From the NCBI RefSeq assembly GCF_958979055.1, contig NC_084886.1, forward strand, positions 11,084,654 to 11,148,653: a DNA stretch of 64,000 nt, given 5' to 3'. A program made the position numbers and the translations under genes. The notes beneath the pieces are model-generated. The model searched no databases. It saw nothing but the letters and a program-made list of their open reading frames with translations, and was not told the origin of the DNA. This document shows, in pieces, positions 1 through 11,832 of the stretch (its first letter is position 1; each line of letters begins with the position of its first letter). This DNA comes from Alnus glutinosa. Its lineage: Eukaryota; Streptophyta; Magnoliopsida; Fagales; Betulaceae.

Positions 1-676
1 TTTCATTTTTACCTTAATATTTTAATGACATGTGCTCATTATGACATTTATCTTAATTTGTCAGTGCTTTATCTTCCTTTTTTAAATGTCATCATATGAT
101 TTAAAAGTCTATTTCATCAGAATGATTTATAACTAAGTTATCACTTAAGAGTAGGTAAAAATGCTTAGTATCAAAATAATGATTTCAAATGAGGAAAGCT
201 TATATTTTAGTAATTTTTCCCAAATGAATAAAATTTTCCAATAAGTTAATCAAATGACCAGGGTACCCCCAGCTATAGGTGTTACCAGATCCTCGAAGGT
301 TGGATCGCACAATCCCATGCGTACAGAGTGTAATAGTATGCGAGGTCATAAATGACAAGTGAAAAGATAAGTTTTTACTCGTTCAAGAATCATGTATTTA
401 CATCAAGCTTGATGAAAGAATTTGATTTATGAACTAAACATATGTTTTGTTTAGTAAAACTAAGAAAAATGTTTTAAGAGCAAAAAATGGAGTTTAATTA
501 ACTCGAATAATTATTTTATGTTATATGCTTAAGTATCAACTTCATATTTTAATGTTACTTTATTTCATAAGGTCACAACCTCAACCATTTTAACTCGGTT
601 GGAAATATTACTTACTGAGCCTTTCGCTCGCCCTTACTTTATTTGCATTTTCAGGTCTCATGACGATTGTTATAGG

Positions 677-1103
677 TAGGGGTGTAAACGAGCCGATCCT
701 GAGCAGGTATTGCCTGTCCGGGATCAGCTCGTTTAAGTAACTGTAAAGCTCGAGCACGACACGAGCTGAAAAATCCTGTGCGAGACCGGCTCGCATAGGA
801 AAATATATTGTTCGAGCTCAAGCTCGAGCTCGGCCCATTTCACAATTCAAAATTATTGACTTCAGCATAAAAAAATAATAATTAAATCACGAAAGTTCAA
901 ATAATGTGCAAATTGCACGTGTTAGGATAAAAAAAATAAATTTAAGGAAAAACAACTTTTGTTTGTAATTTAATTTTTATTTATATATTAGTGATTGATA
1001 ACAATTTTATAAAAATGACGTCGTATGGAGAATAGGAAAACTGAAATTCATAAAATAAAAATTCTATTATTCTGAAAATATTGACGAATTATAAAAGAAG
1101 ATA

Positions 1104-1177
<74 letters not shown>

Positions 1178-3022
1178 AATTCAAACTAGACAATACCACT
1201 AATGAATTATGAATATATATCTATTATCTAATATGTTGTGAAAGTATGCATTTGGCACAGATGGCAAAAGCTTGTGAAGCAATAAAAATAACAAGCTCAA
1301 TTGATCTTGACTCTTGAGGGTAGGTGCTACCATGGTATGTTGGTAACGCCCATAATGGCGGAGCCGGGAATTCATGCTTGAGGAGATTGAAATGAAACAT
1401 AAATTTTTCAAGATCTTTTATAAATTATAATTATAAGATTACAATACTTATATGTGATGTGGATTTAGTCAATACTTACATACTTAATAAATAAATATAG
1501 ATAGATATAAATCATATTAATTATAATGATGTTTTCATATAATCTAAGCACTATCATATGATCTCGATTAAAAAAGTATTATCATTCAATTTTTGGCATT
1601 TAAAAAAATAAATTAATAGTCAATATAAAAATTAACTTATATTAAGTTGAAACATTAACAATGTTTTACAATGATAATTATTATATTATCATATGGTCAT
1701 ATATATATATATATATATATATAATACTTTTTTTTTTTAAAGTCGATTGATAATACTAATTAGATCATATTTAACGGTTACATAACACAATGTTAAATCA
1801 TATGATCTAAATTATACTGATAATTCATAACTTGTGAATTGTGATTATAATTAATATGTAAGTAATTCCAATTCTAATAACTTAATTTGGGATTTTATGA
1901 ATCACATTATTATTATATATGAATAATATGATTAAGTTTCATAAGTGTCATTATATCATATTAATAATGTGAATTCATACTTACCGTAATTTACATATGT
2001 AATCTATATACATAGTCATTGCATCTAAATATTACTAATAATTATTAAATACTTAAAATCATAAATCATATTCATTAAGTGTATGAGTGTATCTAACTAA
2101 GTATCTAAATACGAAACCATTAAATTAGTATAAATTTGCATACTACATCATATATGACACTATTTAGCTATAATTATATATGTTACTAATATGTATATAT
2201 ATATATTTATGATTATGAATTATGAATCATATCATATCACTTGATTTATGAAATTATCTATGAATCTATAATAAATAATTAAGTATGATCATTATAAATT
2301 TATGAGTCATAAATCATAATTATAAAATTTATCATAATTCATAACTACCTACTAATAATATTAATATTATATGATTATATGATCTAAGTATTATCATATG
2401 ATTCATATGATAGTATATTTAAAATATTAACATGATATAACAATCCGTATGTAATGATTATTAAATATTTAATGATAATACTCATAACATATAATAAAGT
2501 GATTGCATATTTTATATTTACATGTCATATGGTAGTATGGTACAATGTTATATTATTATATGATCATATAGTCCTATAAATTATAATCCTATTATATTAC
2601 ATGAATAATTTGATTAAGTATCTAGATTGTCATTATATCATATGACTAACAATTAATTATTGATATTATTCACTTTTACTATTTTATATACATATGACCA
2701 ATTAATAAATATTGACTAATAACTTTTATTATTTGTTACTTAATTTATGCTTACATAATACACATAGTATATTATTCATTAATATATATATATATATATA
2801 TACACGAGTCAAGCCTTAAATAACGAGTCGATCCTTATATGAGCGGGTTCACGAACTTTAGTCGAGTCGAGCCGAGTTTACACGAGTTTGTATCGTTTAA
2901 TAATCGAGTTTGATTTTTGTGTTCACGAGTAGCTCATTTAATAATCAATTCGAGTACGAATCGAGTTTATTTAAGCCGATCTTGAGTAAGCTTACGAGTA
3001 GCTCAGCTCGTTTACACTCCTA
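677..3022. mobile_element. Non-autonomous hAT-like element (TAGGGGTGTAAA family)
   Basis: The termini are TAGGGGTGTAAACGAGC at the left and GCTCGTTTACACTCCTA at the right, forming inverted repeats. They are flanked by an 8-bp target duplication, GTTATAGG at 669-676 and GTTATAAG at 3023-3030 (one mismatch). Subterminal regions repeat GAGCTCGAGCTCG-like motifs. The interior is extremely AT-rich with a long (TA)n tract near 1109-1172 and no transposase ORF. An 8-bp duplication fits the hAT superfamily. Related copies lie at 16598-17340 and 34945-35424. Confidence 0.7.
1109..1172. repeat. (TA)n microsatellite
   Basis: About 60 bp of uninterrupted TA dinucleotides inside the hAT-like element. Confidence 0.95.
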
Positions 3023-3059
3023 GTTATAAGTGGCTGGGATGCTTAGGTTTTCTGGGGGG

Positions 3060-3286
3060 ATTAATTAACTCAAGTAATTATTTTATGTTATATGCTTAAG
3101 TATCAAGTTCATATTTTAATGTTACTTTATTTCATAAGGTCACAACCTCAACCGTTTTAACTCGGTTGTGAATATTACTTATTGAGCCTTTTGCTCGCCC
3201 CTGACTTTATTTGCATTTTCAAGTCTCATGACGATTGTTATAGGTGGTTGGGATGCTTAGGTTTTTTGGGGGGATTATGACATTCA
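3060..3286. repeat. Second unit of a ~225-bp tandem duplication in the LTR-like block
   Basis: The stretch starting TTAATTAACTCAAGTAATT and ending in the G-rich TTTTTTGGGGGGATTATGAC repeats the sequence at about 495-676 plus 3023-3059 with few differences. The first unit was later split by the hAT-like element at 677-3022. Confidence 0.8.
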
Positions 3287-5551
3287 TTTAAGTTACTTTT
3301 GTTGCATCGATGTGATATTGTCAAAGTGTGTCTCAGGCACATTTAAAAAAAGAAAAAGAAAAGAAGGATGTATGTATTGTTTTCTCAAGGTATGCATTAT
3401 AGTGGTCACAAGTGCTCTAGATTCTAAATAGGTAATCTTTACACCTCTGAGGGCCGGGCTTGAAGTTAACAAACCGGGTCCCTCAGGCCTGGGTCGTTAC
3501 ATAATGTGTTTATTTTATAGAAGTTGCATTGAAGGTACATAGCACGTAGAATATGGAAGGAAGTGCTTAATAGTAGATCCTTATGCGGAATGTGATGATA
3601 TTATCAATCGCCAATCGGGGATTAAAAGCTTTGAAGAGTACTAAGAAGTTGAGGGTTGTTTGTGTAAACTCAATTGGAGTGCGACAGTGTACCATAGTTG
3701 GAGGCAGAAAAATGAATTAAAACATGGGAATTGAACGAGCTCAAAACAGAAGAGAAAATTCTGCAATATATTATTTGGAAAGTTAGAGCTTGAGTTATGG
3801 TTAAAGGTGTATTTAAAAAGACACAAGGAAATTTAGATCTCTGATTGAGTTGGACTGTTGGAGGCTGCCAATGAATCTGCTTTGTTGCAGTACTAGAAAT
3901 GCTGCTGCATTAATATAGATATTGCGTAGGGATATGCTTGGTGCTTTGTAGAGTTTGATTGTTAATTGATGAATTGGCTTTCTGGTATACATGATGGTGG
4001 TAGTTGCTTTGGTTGCTAGCTATTGCATGTGTTAGTTGTTGATCTAGTGAAATTGCTGAAGTATGTTGTAAGTGTTTGTTTTTTAATAAAATACCCATTC
4101 ATCCAAAAAAAAAAAAAAAAAATCTTTAACACACTCAATATACAAATCAAACAAAAGAATGTTGAACTCTAATGCTTTTCAAATGAAATTCATTCCACGT
4201 TTAGCAAGTAATTTTTTTGTTTTTTTTTTAATTGCCCTTGCATATACGTCAATGTCAGCAAAATTATCATCAATTAATGTCCCTTTTGTAACAAATATAC
4301 TAGCTATTTCAAAAGCACTTGATGTGGACTGTTCATGCAAGCTATTTGACCAATGGTAAGAAGAGTGAGACCATTTTCATTTTTGAGTTTGACGCTGCAA
4401 GAGCAAGCAGCTGGTTTTCTCTGGCTCTGAGAAACCCAAATCCCTCCCACATGGGTCAGCCCCCGACATGAACGAGGTCAACTAGGCAAGCACGATTGAA
4501 CACGTACAGAAGAGAGAATGCCTAGCTAGGGGACCCTTTGAAGCATGGCATCATCTGATTGCATGCAGCCTAATACTACAAAATTTGTCATTTCTGACAA
4601 GTCAACGACCCATGGTGGGCAAGATGCAGGTACAAGGCCTCGTTGACCTTCCACATATACATTCAAATCATTTAATTCACACAAACACCATGCCAGAAAT
4701 TGTCTGCACAGCTCCTTCACTGGAACCCTTCCCCACAAATTAATATCACACACAAACCAAGAGAGATTGAGATAGAGGGTGCATGTGGGATCGAAGTTAC
4801 ATCTAAACTATAGAAAAAAGGACAACACCAAAGCCTTATCATTGAAGTAAATCAATATCTCTTCTCAAGAAGCTTAAATGTTAAGAATGGGGATATTGGG
4901 TTGAATCTTTATACCTAATTCATGCATATATGGTTGCATATATATAATATTGGCTCAGAATCCACATGTAGATTCACATGCGATAGATTATTATATATAT
5001 GTCTCCTTTGATGACTTAAATTAAATACTGAGAAGAACCGATTTGTGATCAAGATCTATTGAGTACGTATTAATTCCTTCAAGGAGAAGGAAAAAAAGGG
5101 CAATCCATAAAAGAAAACATTATACATGCATGAGTCGTGATTGGTGCACAATAAGGTGACCCACCACATGGGTCCCACCCTATGTGTTTTATGTTGTGCA
5201 AAAATCTTTTCCCATAAATGCATAGAGATATCCTTGAGTATATATATATACTTTATCATGACATATCTTTATGTCGTGGAGAATGTGTGATAGTAAACAA
5301 AGTTTATAAAAATCATGGACTTACATTATCTTAAAAAAAAAATATTGTCTATGAAACTCAAGATTATTAATTATTTACCAAAATATTTGATAATATTCTA
5401 AGGAATAGATCGAGAGAGAGAGATCTGAGTAATTAATTAATATTCATCACCAAGACTAGAGGAGTACAAATTAATTTTGTTTTTAGAGTAAAAATAGAGA
5501 ATATTCTAAAAGAAAGAGGCCACTGAATCACTGATCATCAAATCCATATAG

Positions 5552-6932
5552 CTATATACAGTTAACCACGTGTATGAGGGTCATACGCGTTGCTAATTGC
5601 TGGCCACGTGCAGTTAGCCGCGTGGGTCTCACGTGGTTAATCTGGATGTTACTAAATGTGCAGTTAGTAAAGTGTATTTTATACACATGGCTAAATGTAT
5701 TTTTCTTTTCTTTTCTTTTCTTTTTTTAAAAAAAAATGGAATTTTTTTTTTTTTTTTTTGCTACGTATTCTTAACACACGTCGCCAAAATCAGTATTTTT
5801 GCTTAAAAAAAAAGTTTTTTTGTTTTTGTTTTTGTTTTTTTCCTTCCTAATATTGTATACGATATACGTATATGTACGTATATCTCACTGGATCCGGAGA
5901 AAGGACCGGTGTATCCAGCGAGATCCGCTCTGGATCTTCGTCCAACTCGTCGTCGACGATGTCGTCGAGATCCAGCGAGAAAACCCACGCCACCGATCGA
6001 CGAAAATACCCACTCCAAAAATACCCAGTTGGCCAAGAATGAGCAAAAAACACCAACAGACACCAACTACTCCGGCGACTAACAAAAGGACCCAAAAAAA
6101 AAGTAACAAAAATACCAAAAATCACCATCAAAAGGACCCATAAATGACCGGCCTCTTCTCCATCATCGACGACTTTTCTTCTTCTCCGGGTGTTGGCGAT
6201 CGAGTCGTGTGTCTGGGTGGGGGTGAGTCGTCGTCTGCTGAGAAAAAAATACAAACAAAGTGAGAAATTTTTTTGATGAAAAATGGGGAGAGACGAGAGA
6301 GCTGGGAAAAAGAAGAAAATCGGGAGAGTTGAAAAAAAAAAAAAGAAGGAAAAGAGGAGAGATGAGAGAGAGAGAGAGATTTCTAAAAAAAAAAGAAAAA
6401 AAAAATTGAGAAGCCAGGCAATCGCCTTGGCTTTTAAAAAGAAATGAAAAAAATAATTAAAAAATTAAAATCAAAGATAAACTTAAAACAGAGGCGCGAC
6501 CCTTCCCCCCAAAACATGCAAATGGCAACGTGGTCATAAAGCATGTTACTAAAATTTGAAATTTTAAAAATATTTTAATTCCTAAAAAAAATTAAAAAAT
6601 ATGAATATTTTAGCCACGTGTCTTACTATACACGTGGCTAATTGGCAATGTGGAAATTATACACGTTGCTAAATGGCCACGTGGATTTGTACACGTGGCT
6701 GTATGGGTACGTGTAGAAATCCACGTGGTCATTTGGCCACGTGTACACGTGCCTATTTGGACACGTGTATTAATTACACGCGGCCATTTGGCCACCTGTA
6801 ATTAATACACGTGGCTAAATGTTTTCTCACTGCATTTAGCCACGTGTTCGTTATGACACATGGCTATTTGGCCACGTGGCTACAGTAACGGCTACTGTAG
6901 ACACGTGGCGAATACCACATTTTTTTGTAGTG
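5552..6932. mobile_element. Non-autonomous CACTA-like element with a CACGTG array
   Basis: Copy B reads straight through this position (near 32106), so the block is an insertion. Read on the minus strand, the right end begins CACTACAAAAAAATGTGG, the CACTA (En/Spm) terminus, followed on the plus strand by TAG, which also flanks the left side. The left terminus is degraded. Both subterminal zones (about 5565-5640 and 6610-6912) are packed with GCCACGTG/CACGTGGC units, as expected for CACTA transposase-binding repeats. No transposase is present; internal ORFs overlap on both strands and resemble no protein I know. Confidence 0.7.
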
Positions 6933-7826
6933 TAGCTTGCTAGGCATGCATTGAAGATAGAAAGGAGCTCATCCTTCTTTAGCTAGATTACATCACATGG
7001 CGCTGTTTGAGGGATAAAACTGAATATCAGTTGAACCGAGCTCGCGATATCTTCAGCTGTGAACCTCGATTCACTAGCAACCTGCGCGCATGTACGCCAT
7101 GCATTTATATAGCACAATTAAAGTTTAACCAAAAAATATTGTAGTTTTTGACATAAAATTGCTCTATAAAAGTTATATACCTTGACATTGAACGAATAGA
7201 GAACAGTTTGTACGATGGTGGTGATGTTGGTGTGAAGGATTTTAAGCTACAAATCTTCAAGCGCTGCGATGGTTTTGATGAGCTGGCCTGGTCTTCTTCT
7301 AGAAAGAATTTTGATCATGGCGTCAAACCCTAGAAGCTTCACCTCCACATCAGCCAAACAAGACTTGTTCTCAGCTATCTCCTCTTGGAGTTCGATCTCA
7401 AAGTCCACAAGCATGAACTGATCATTTGGAATAGGTATAGGAGGAAAGCATGGTGGCTGTGGCTGAGACGCCTGAGGCTATTGGATTGCAAGAGACGAAT
7501 CAGCCTGTCTTGGACCTTCTCCAAAGATTCTTCTCCGCTTCTGTGATTCTAAGCATTGCAGAAGTTGCTCCAATTCCCTCACAAACTCAATGGCTCCCCC
7601 AATAATAGAAGCTTGATCCCCCTGAGAAAGAAAAATAGTATTTCTTTCATAATCTTTCTCATGATTAGAATATAAATACAATGATTCATTTCTAGCTATC
7701 AGTTTAAACTTTTGAGATAAGTGACAATTAAATATATACTCTTTGCACGTATGAACCGGGCATGAGGGATCTCAAGACACGAAGATGTTCATTCATTTGC
7801 TTCCTTCTGTTCCTTTCAACCGCAAT

Positions 7827-9625
7827 CAGGGGCGGAGGGGGGGGGGGGGGGGGTCGAGAGGGGGCCAATTCCCCCCTTCAACGCCCAATATTTTTTTTAA
7901 TCCCCGGTAAAAGTTCTCCAGATGTCTTGTTTGCCCACCCTCAGCCACTTCATCAAGGGCATCGACATTATGAGCAAATTTTTTTCCAGAGGAAGACGAC
8001 GCCGTCATGCGAGAGTCTCTGTATTTTTCTTGTTTTACAGTTACTGAGTTTCAGACATTTAGGTTAAAAGAAGAAGGAAGACGACAACGACTTCTTCTCA
8101 AGTCTTTTAGATTTTTTACTAAAACGTTGCGTTTAGATTTAATGCCAACATCACGTAAATAATCCAAAACGCGTCATGTAAGTGGAAACAGCGCTTCCGC
8201 ATAGGAAAATAGGAATGATTTAGACCGTGTTTCTAAAACTGGGATTTGGTATTATTGTGAGCCTCATCAAAATTACTAACTATAAGCCCATTCACATTTC
8301 ACGCCAATGTTTTTTTTTAGATACATGAGAACCAATTACAACAGGAAATAAAAAACAGAGCAGGGCCTGGGCAACCCAAAAATAAAACTAAGAATGAAAG
8401 TACGCGGGGGCAATGCTTCCAAAGATGCAAGTCCATTAGCTCGAGGCAGGGATGCCACAAAGCTAGGGTCACCAATAAAGATGATTTGGCAAGTGTATTG
8501 ATTCACTAGAACCCAAACACAAAAACAGGGGTACACAAGGGGAGAGGAGCAAAACAACAAAGCCCAGAAATACATAAAAAGAAAACACAAACAACAGCTT
8601 CTGAAGAAAGGTGGGAGTCGTTCCTGGAGATGCGTGAGAACCACGCGCCACCCAAGGGCGGCCTCTCAACAACAAGGGGAGCCAGAATCTTTTGGAGCTG
8701 CCGGGGGCTAAAGCAGAAGGTGGAGGAGGAGGCAGGCAAAAGCTCCACGCGCCGGATGTTAAGAGGAGCGTTCGGGCGCGTGGGAAGCACGCGCCGACCT
8801 CCAGGCGACGATGGAGGTGGAGAAGACCACCGGCGGACTCCTGAGACTCTGGTGAACCTGTTGCCGAGGAGCATGTCTTGAAAAAGAGGATGGAGGTGAG
8901 AAGATCCAAGTCCAAAAAACCAAACGCACAAAACCTTAAAACATGGTGGGAGATGGGGGATAGGTCGAATAAACACTGCTGGTTAGAGGAAAGCAAGTAG
9001 AAAACTGGAAAAGGAGAAGATAAAACCGGTGCAAAGCGGGCACGGGAATAGATCAACCGGGGCATAGCCGGTTTGGGTTGCTGAGAGAAAACTCTCGGAT
9101 TTATTAGTTTATGGGGAAGAAGGGCGAGTGGGTGGATGGGGAGAAGGTGATGATGGTGAAGGGGCGGGGAGGGAAGCTTCCCTCCCATGGAGAAAACAAC
9201 TGCACAAGGGAAGTCAGTCGTGCGAAATATCGCCTTAGAGAGAAGTGAGAGCTTCTCTCTCTAAAAATCGCTCCTTTATCTTTTTTTCATCTTCTATTCA
9301 CGCCAATGTTGTTTTTATCATCAACTGAACCAATTTTTTTTATTTTTTTTATTTTTTATTTTTTATTTTTTTTTCTGATTTTTGACCAATAACAAAAGCA
9401 AAAGAATTGGTGTTGAACCGTCGGTGTCAAATAACAAAGGCTCTCCCAAAGAAAAGCTATAGGAGTAAAACGGTATCAGTTGTTAATGGTGCTTAGGTAT
9501 TAACAACAATAAATCGTAAGTTACATTTATATATTTTAAACAATAATTATTTTTTTTTTGAATTATTTATTTATTTTGATAGCCACAATTTTTAATTTTT
9601 TTAATTAATTTTGTTCAATTTTTTG

Positions 9626-9660
<35 letters not shown>

Positions 9661-9696
9661 TGCCCCCTCTAAACCAAAATCCTGGCTCCGCCACTG
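7827..9696. mobile_element. hAT element with 8-bp target duplication
   Basis: The left end CAGGGGCGGAG and right end CTCCGCCACTG are inverted repeats. The flanks are an exact 8-bp duplication, ACCGCAAT, at 7819-7826 and 9697-9704. The paralogous block near 32991-32998 has a single ACCGCAAT, which proves the insertion. A G-run follows the left terminus, and the right part has long T and A runs. No transposase is visible. About 985 bp of the interior is a younger LINE insertion (8312-9296). Confidence 0.92.
8312..9296 (-). mobile_element. Short LINE-type retroposon nested in the hAT element
   Basis: A T-run at 8310-8318 is the poly(A) tail of a minus-strand insertion. Target duplications TTCACGCCAATGTT lie at 8298-8311 and 9297-9310. 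The interior is GC-rich compared with its surroundings. It carries a 239-codon minus-strand frame (8469-9188) of proline/leucine-rich low-complexity composition with no recognisable reverse transcriptase or endonuclease, so it looks like an internally deleted LINE (5' and 3' parts only). Confidence 0.7.
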
Positions 9697-10671
9697 ACCG
9701 CAATGTGAGTCATCCGTTGGCTCTCCACTTCCTCGCTTGTCTTAATACTTGATAAATGGGCTAGTTATAAAAGCTGTAATTCCATCCCTACTTGTCATCA
9801 CTGTGACATTAGTGGTCATATCCGCCCTAGCTAATTGCTTCCAGATTCGTTCTCAAAGACCTTGGGATAGATCGCATGTACCTAGGGAAGGTGAACTAGG
9901 TTTTGAGAACCAAGTCAAGAACTTAAGTGATTAAGTTAAGCTTATTAGTGAGAAGCTAGAAAACTTCACTCCTAATGAAAAAAGATCTGTCTTGGCTAAT
10001 AATAAGAAGAAAACTTCCAAACAAGTCTGGGTTAAGAAGGAGGATAATCTGTGTCTGGTTGCTCATATTGCCTCAAAAATTCTTGATACTTGTTTGTGGT
10101 ATTTGGATAGTGACTGCTCTAAACACATGACATGTGATAAGACTCTACTAAAAGAAGTTCAGATGGGTAAAGGAGGAAGAATCACCTATGGAGATAGAAA
10201 TCAATCCAAGGTTATTGGAAAAGGGATTATCGATATTTCATGACTTGGAGCATCTCAGGAAGCTTTGTATGTGGAATGGCTCAAAGCAAATCTTCTTAGC
10301 ATCAGCCAATTCTGTGACAATGATTTGGTGGTTCAATTCTCCAAAAAGGAATGTAATATCTTTGACAGCAGTGGCGAGTGGCTTATGGAGGGAGATAGAA
10401 CTACTGACAACTGTTATGGTCTTCCTAGTCTTACTTCTGATCCTCAAATTATTTGCAATAAGCCAACCATAGATGTTAGTGAACTGTGGCATCAAAGATT
10501 GGGGTATTTGAATTTCACAGATATGTTGAAGATTGCTAGCAAAGACATTGTCAAAGATCTGTCTAAAATGAAGAAGAATGGAGAAAGAGTTTGTGGTCCT
10601 TGCCGCTAGGGAAGTAAACTCGAGCAGCCCATAAGAAGACCTCAGGTATTCTTACTTCCAGAAATTTAGAA

Positions 10672-11101
10672 TTGCTGCATATGGATCTTATGGGCCCCAC
10701 TAGAACTGCTAGTCTAGGTGGGAGAAAGTATATATTAGTGGTAGTCGATGATTTTTCTCGATATACTTGGGCTATTCCTCTTCAGGAAAAATATGATGCT
10801 TTTGATGCAGCCCAACATTTATTCAAGAAAATTCAAATTGAGCAAAACTGCCAAATTATGAGGATCTGCAGCGATCATGGAAGGGAATTTGAGAATGTCA
10901 AATTTGAAGAATTATGCCTTTCATATGGAATTAAGCAGGAATTTTCTTCTCCTACAATCCCTCAGCAGAATTGAGTTGTAGAAAGAAAGAACATGGTGAT
11001 TCAAGAGGTGGCTCGTGTAATGATCCATTCAAAAAAACTGGCTCAACATTTTTGGGGTGAAGCTGTCAATACTGCCTGCCATATTATCAACAGAGTCTAC
11101 C
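10672..11101 (+). pseudogene. Copia integrase core remnant
   Basis: The translated frame contains MLHMDLMGPTRTASLGG, VVVDDFSRYTWAI and SDHGREFEN, that is, the first two acidic residues of the D,D-35-E core. A TGA at 10972-10974 interrupts the frame just before VVERKN, which supplies the glutamate of the triad. After the stop the frame continues to AQHFWGEAVNTACHI. The nonsense codon shows the copy is dead. Confidence 0.85.
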
Positions 11102-11832
11102 TGAGGGTTGAAACAAACAAGACTCCCTATGAAATTTAGTGAGGTAAGAAGCCAACAGTTAAGTACTTCAAAACTTTTGGAAGTAGATGTTATATTCTTC
11201 GTGGTAGGGAGAACCTTGGAAAATTTGATCCCAAAAGTAATGAAGGCATATTCTTGGGGTACTCCACAAATAGTCGTGCTTACAGAGTTTTCAATAAAAG
11301 AACAGAGACTGTAATGGAATCAATTAATGTTATAATTGAGGAAGAACAAGTTGAGGCACTGAGCGAGGGGGAGGAAAATCAACCCATTTCTGCTAAACTG
11401 CCTATTCCTTCAACTGACGTTATTAAGACTTCTCCAGATATGTCTCCAGCTGAATCTCTTCTTATTTCTGAAGCTTCTGATATTGCTGCCGGTGCTTCTG
11501 AAGATGAGGATAATCCCACAAATCTTCCTAAGCGGTCATGGGTGAAGCTCAATCATCCCCCCAGCAGCTCATTAGGTCTATTGAAGAAGGGCGTCAGCTA
11601 AGAAACAGAGTTATCCAGCCGTCAAATGAAGTAGCTAATTAAGTTTCCTACAGCTGCTACCTTGCACAGACAGAGCCCAAGAAAATTGATGAAGCCCTGC
11701 ATCTCGGCCATGCATGATGAGCTCCATCAGTTTACCAGAAATGATGTATCGACTCTGGTTCCACGACCTGTTGATCATAATATCATTGGGACCAAGTGAA
11801 TTTTCAAGAATAAATCAGATGAGCACGGTACA

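Larger units (their letters stand above)
1..3501. mobile_element. Right part of a long-LTR retroelement, left end outside the window
   Basis: No gene is seen here apart from short chance ORFs. The block ends at 3501 in GGGTCGTTACA, a typical plant LTR terminus. Immediately after it, homology to the duplicate block at 29061 begins abruptly, so 3501 is an insertion border. An hAT-like element (677-3022) sits inside and accounts for most of the AT-rich middle. The assignment to an LTR family is inferred from the terminus and the abrupt border; no coding domain is visible. Confidence 0.5.
3502..9750. repeat. Segmental duplication copy A (partner 29061-33043)
   Basis: From TAATGTGTTTATTTT at 3502 the sequence follows 29061 onward nearly base for base, through the 3' flank of the FAMA gene and into its exon 1. 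Homology ends at 9750/33043 at the shared string CTTAATACTT. Copy A is longer only because of insertions: CACTA-like 5552-6932 and hAT 7827-9696. Copy B has its own insertion at 30522-31377. Both copies are in the same orientation, about 25 kb apart. The 3502-5551 part holds no gene; the small ORF at 4526-4753 appears fortuitous. Confidence 0.9.
6983..9750 (-). pseudogene. 5'-truncated FAMA-like bHLH pseudogene
   Basis: This is a duplicate of the FAMA gene at 32158-33654. Exon-3-like sequence lies at 6983-7081 (99 bp, same length as the intact gene), exon-2-like at 7181-7621 (441 bp, same length), and a piece of exon 1 at 7740-7826 plus 9705-9750. It cannot make the protein. The first ~600 bp of exon 1 are absent beyond 9750, an hAT element splits exon 1, and a CAG-to-TAG change at 7478-7480 (minus strand) stops exon 2 just after the region encoding the HLH and the LxCxE-like motif. 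Splice donor and acceptor dinucleotides are still present. The remaining exon-2 frame still encodes the HLH second helix and an ACT-like domain. Confidence 0.9.

Noticed and set aside
4526..4753. Small minus-strand ORF conserved between both duplicates (also 30221-30445)
   Set aside because: The two copies differ by about ten substitutions, nearly all changing the amino acid, plus an in-frame 3-bp indel. That is what neutral drift after duplication gives, and the protein resembles nothing known.
5803..6066. Search for CRISPR-like arrays or regularly spaced repeats
   Set aside because: Repeats in the window are irregularly spaced palindromes, microsatellites or transposon termini; there are no uniform repeat-spacer units and the DNA is eukaryotic.
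5847..6254. 135-codon ORF inside the CACTA-like element
   Set aside because: It overlaps other open frames on both strands, has low-complexity Arg/Ser and Asp/Glu composition from repeated TCGTCGACGA-like sequence, and lacks any domain.
8469..9188. 239-codon ORF, possible host gene
   Set aside because: It lies wholly within a retroposon bounded by target duplications, and the composition is Pro/Leu/Ser low complexity with no reverse transcriptase or endonuclease motif.
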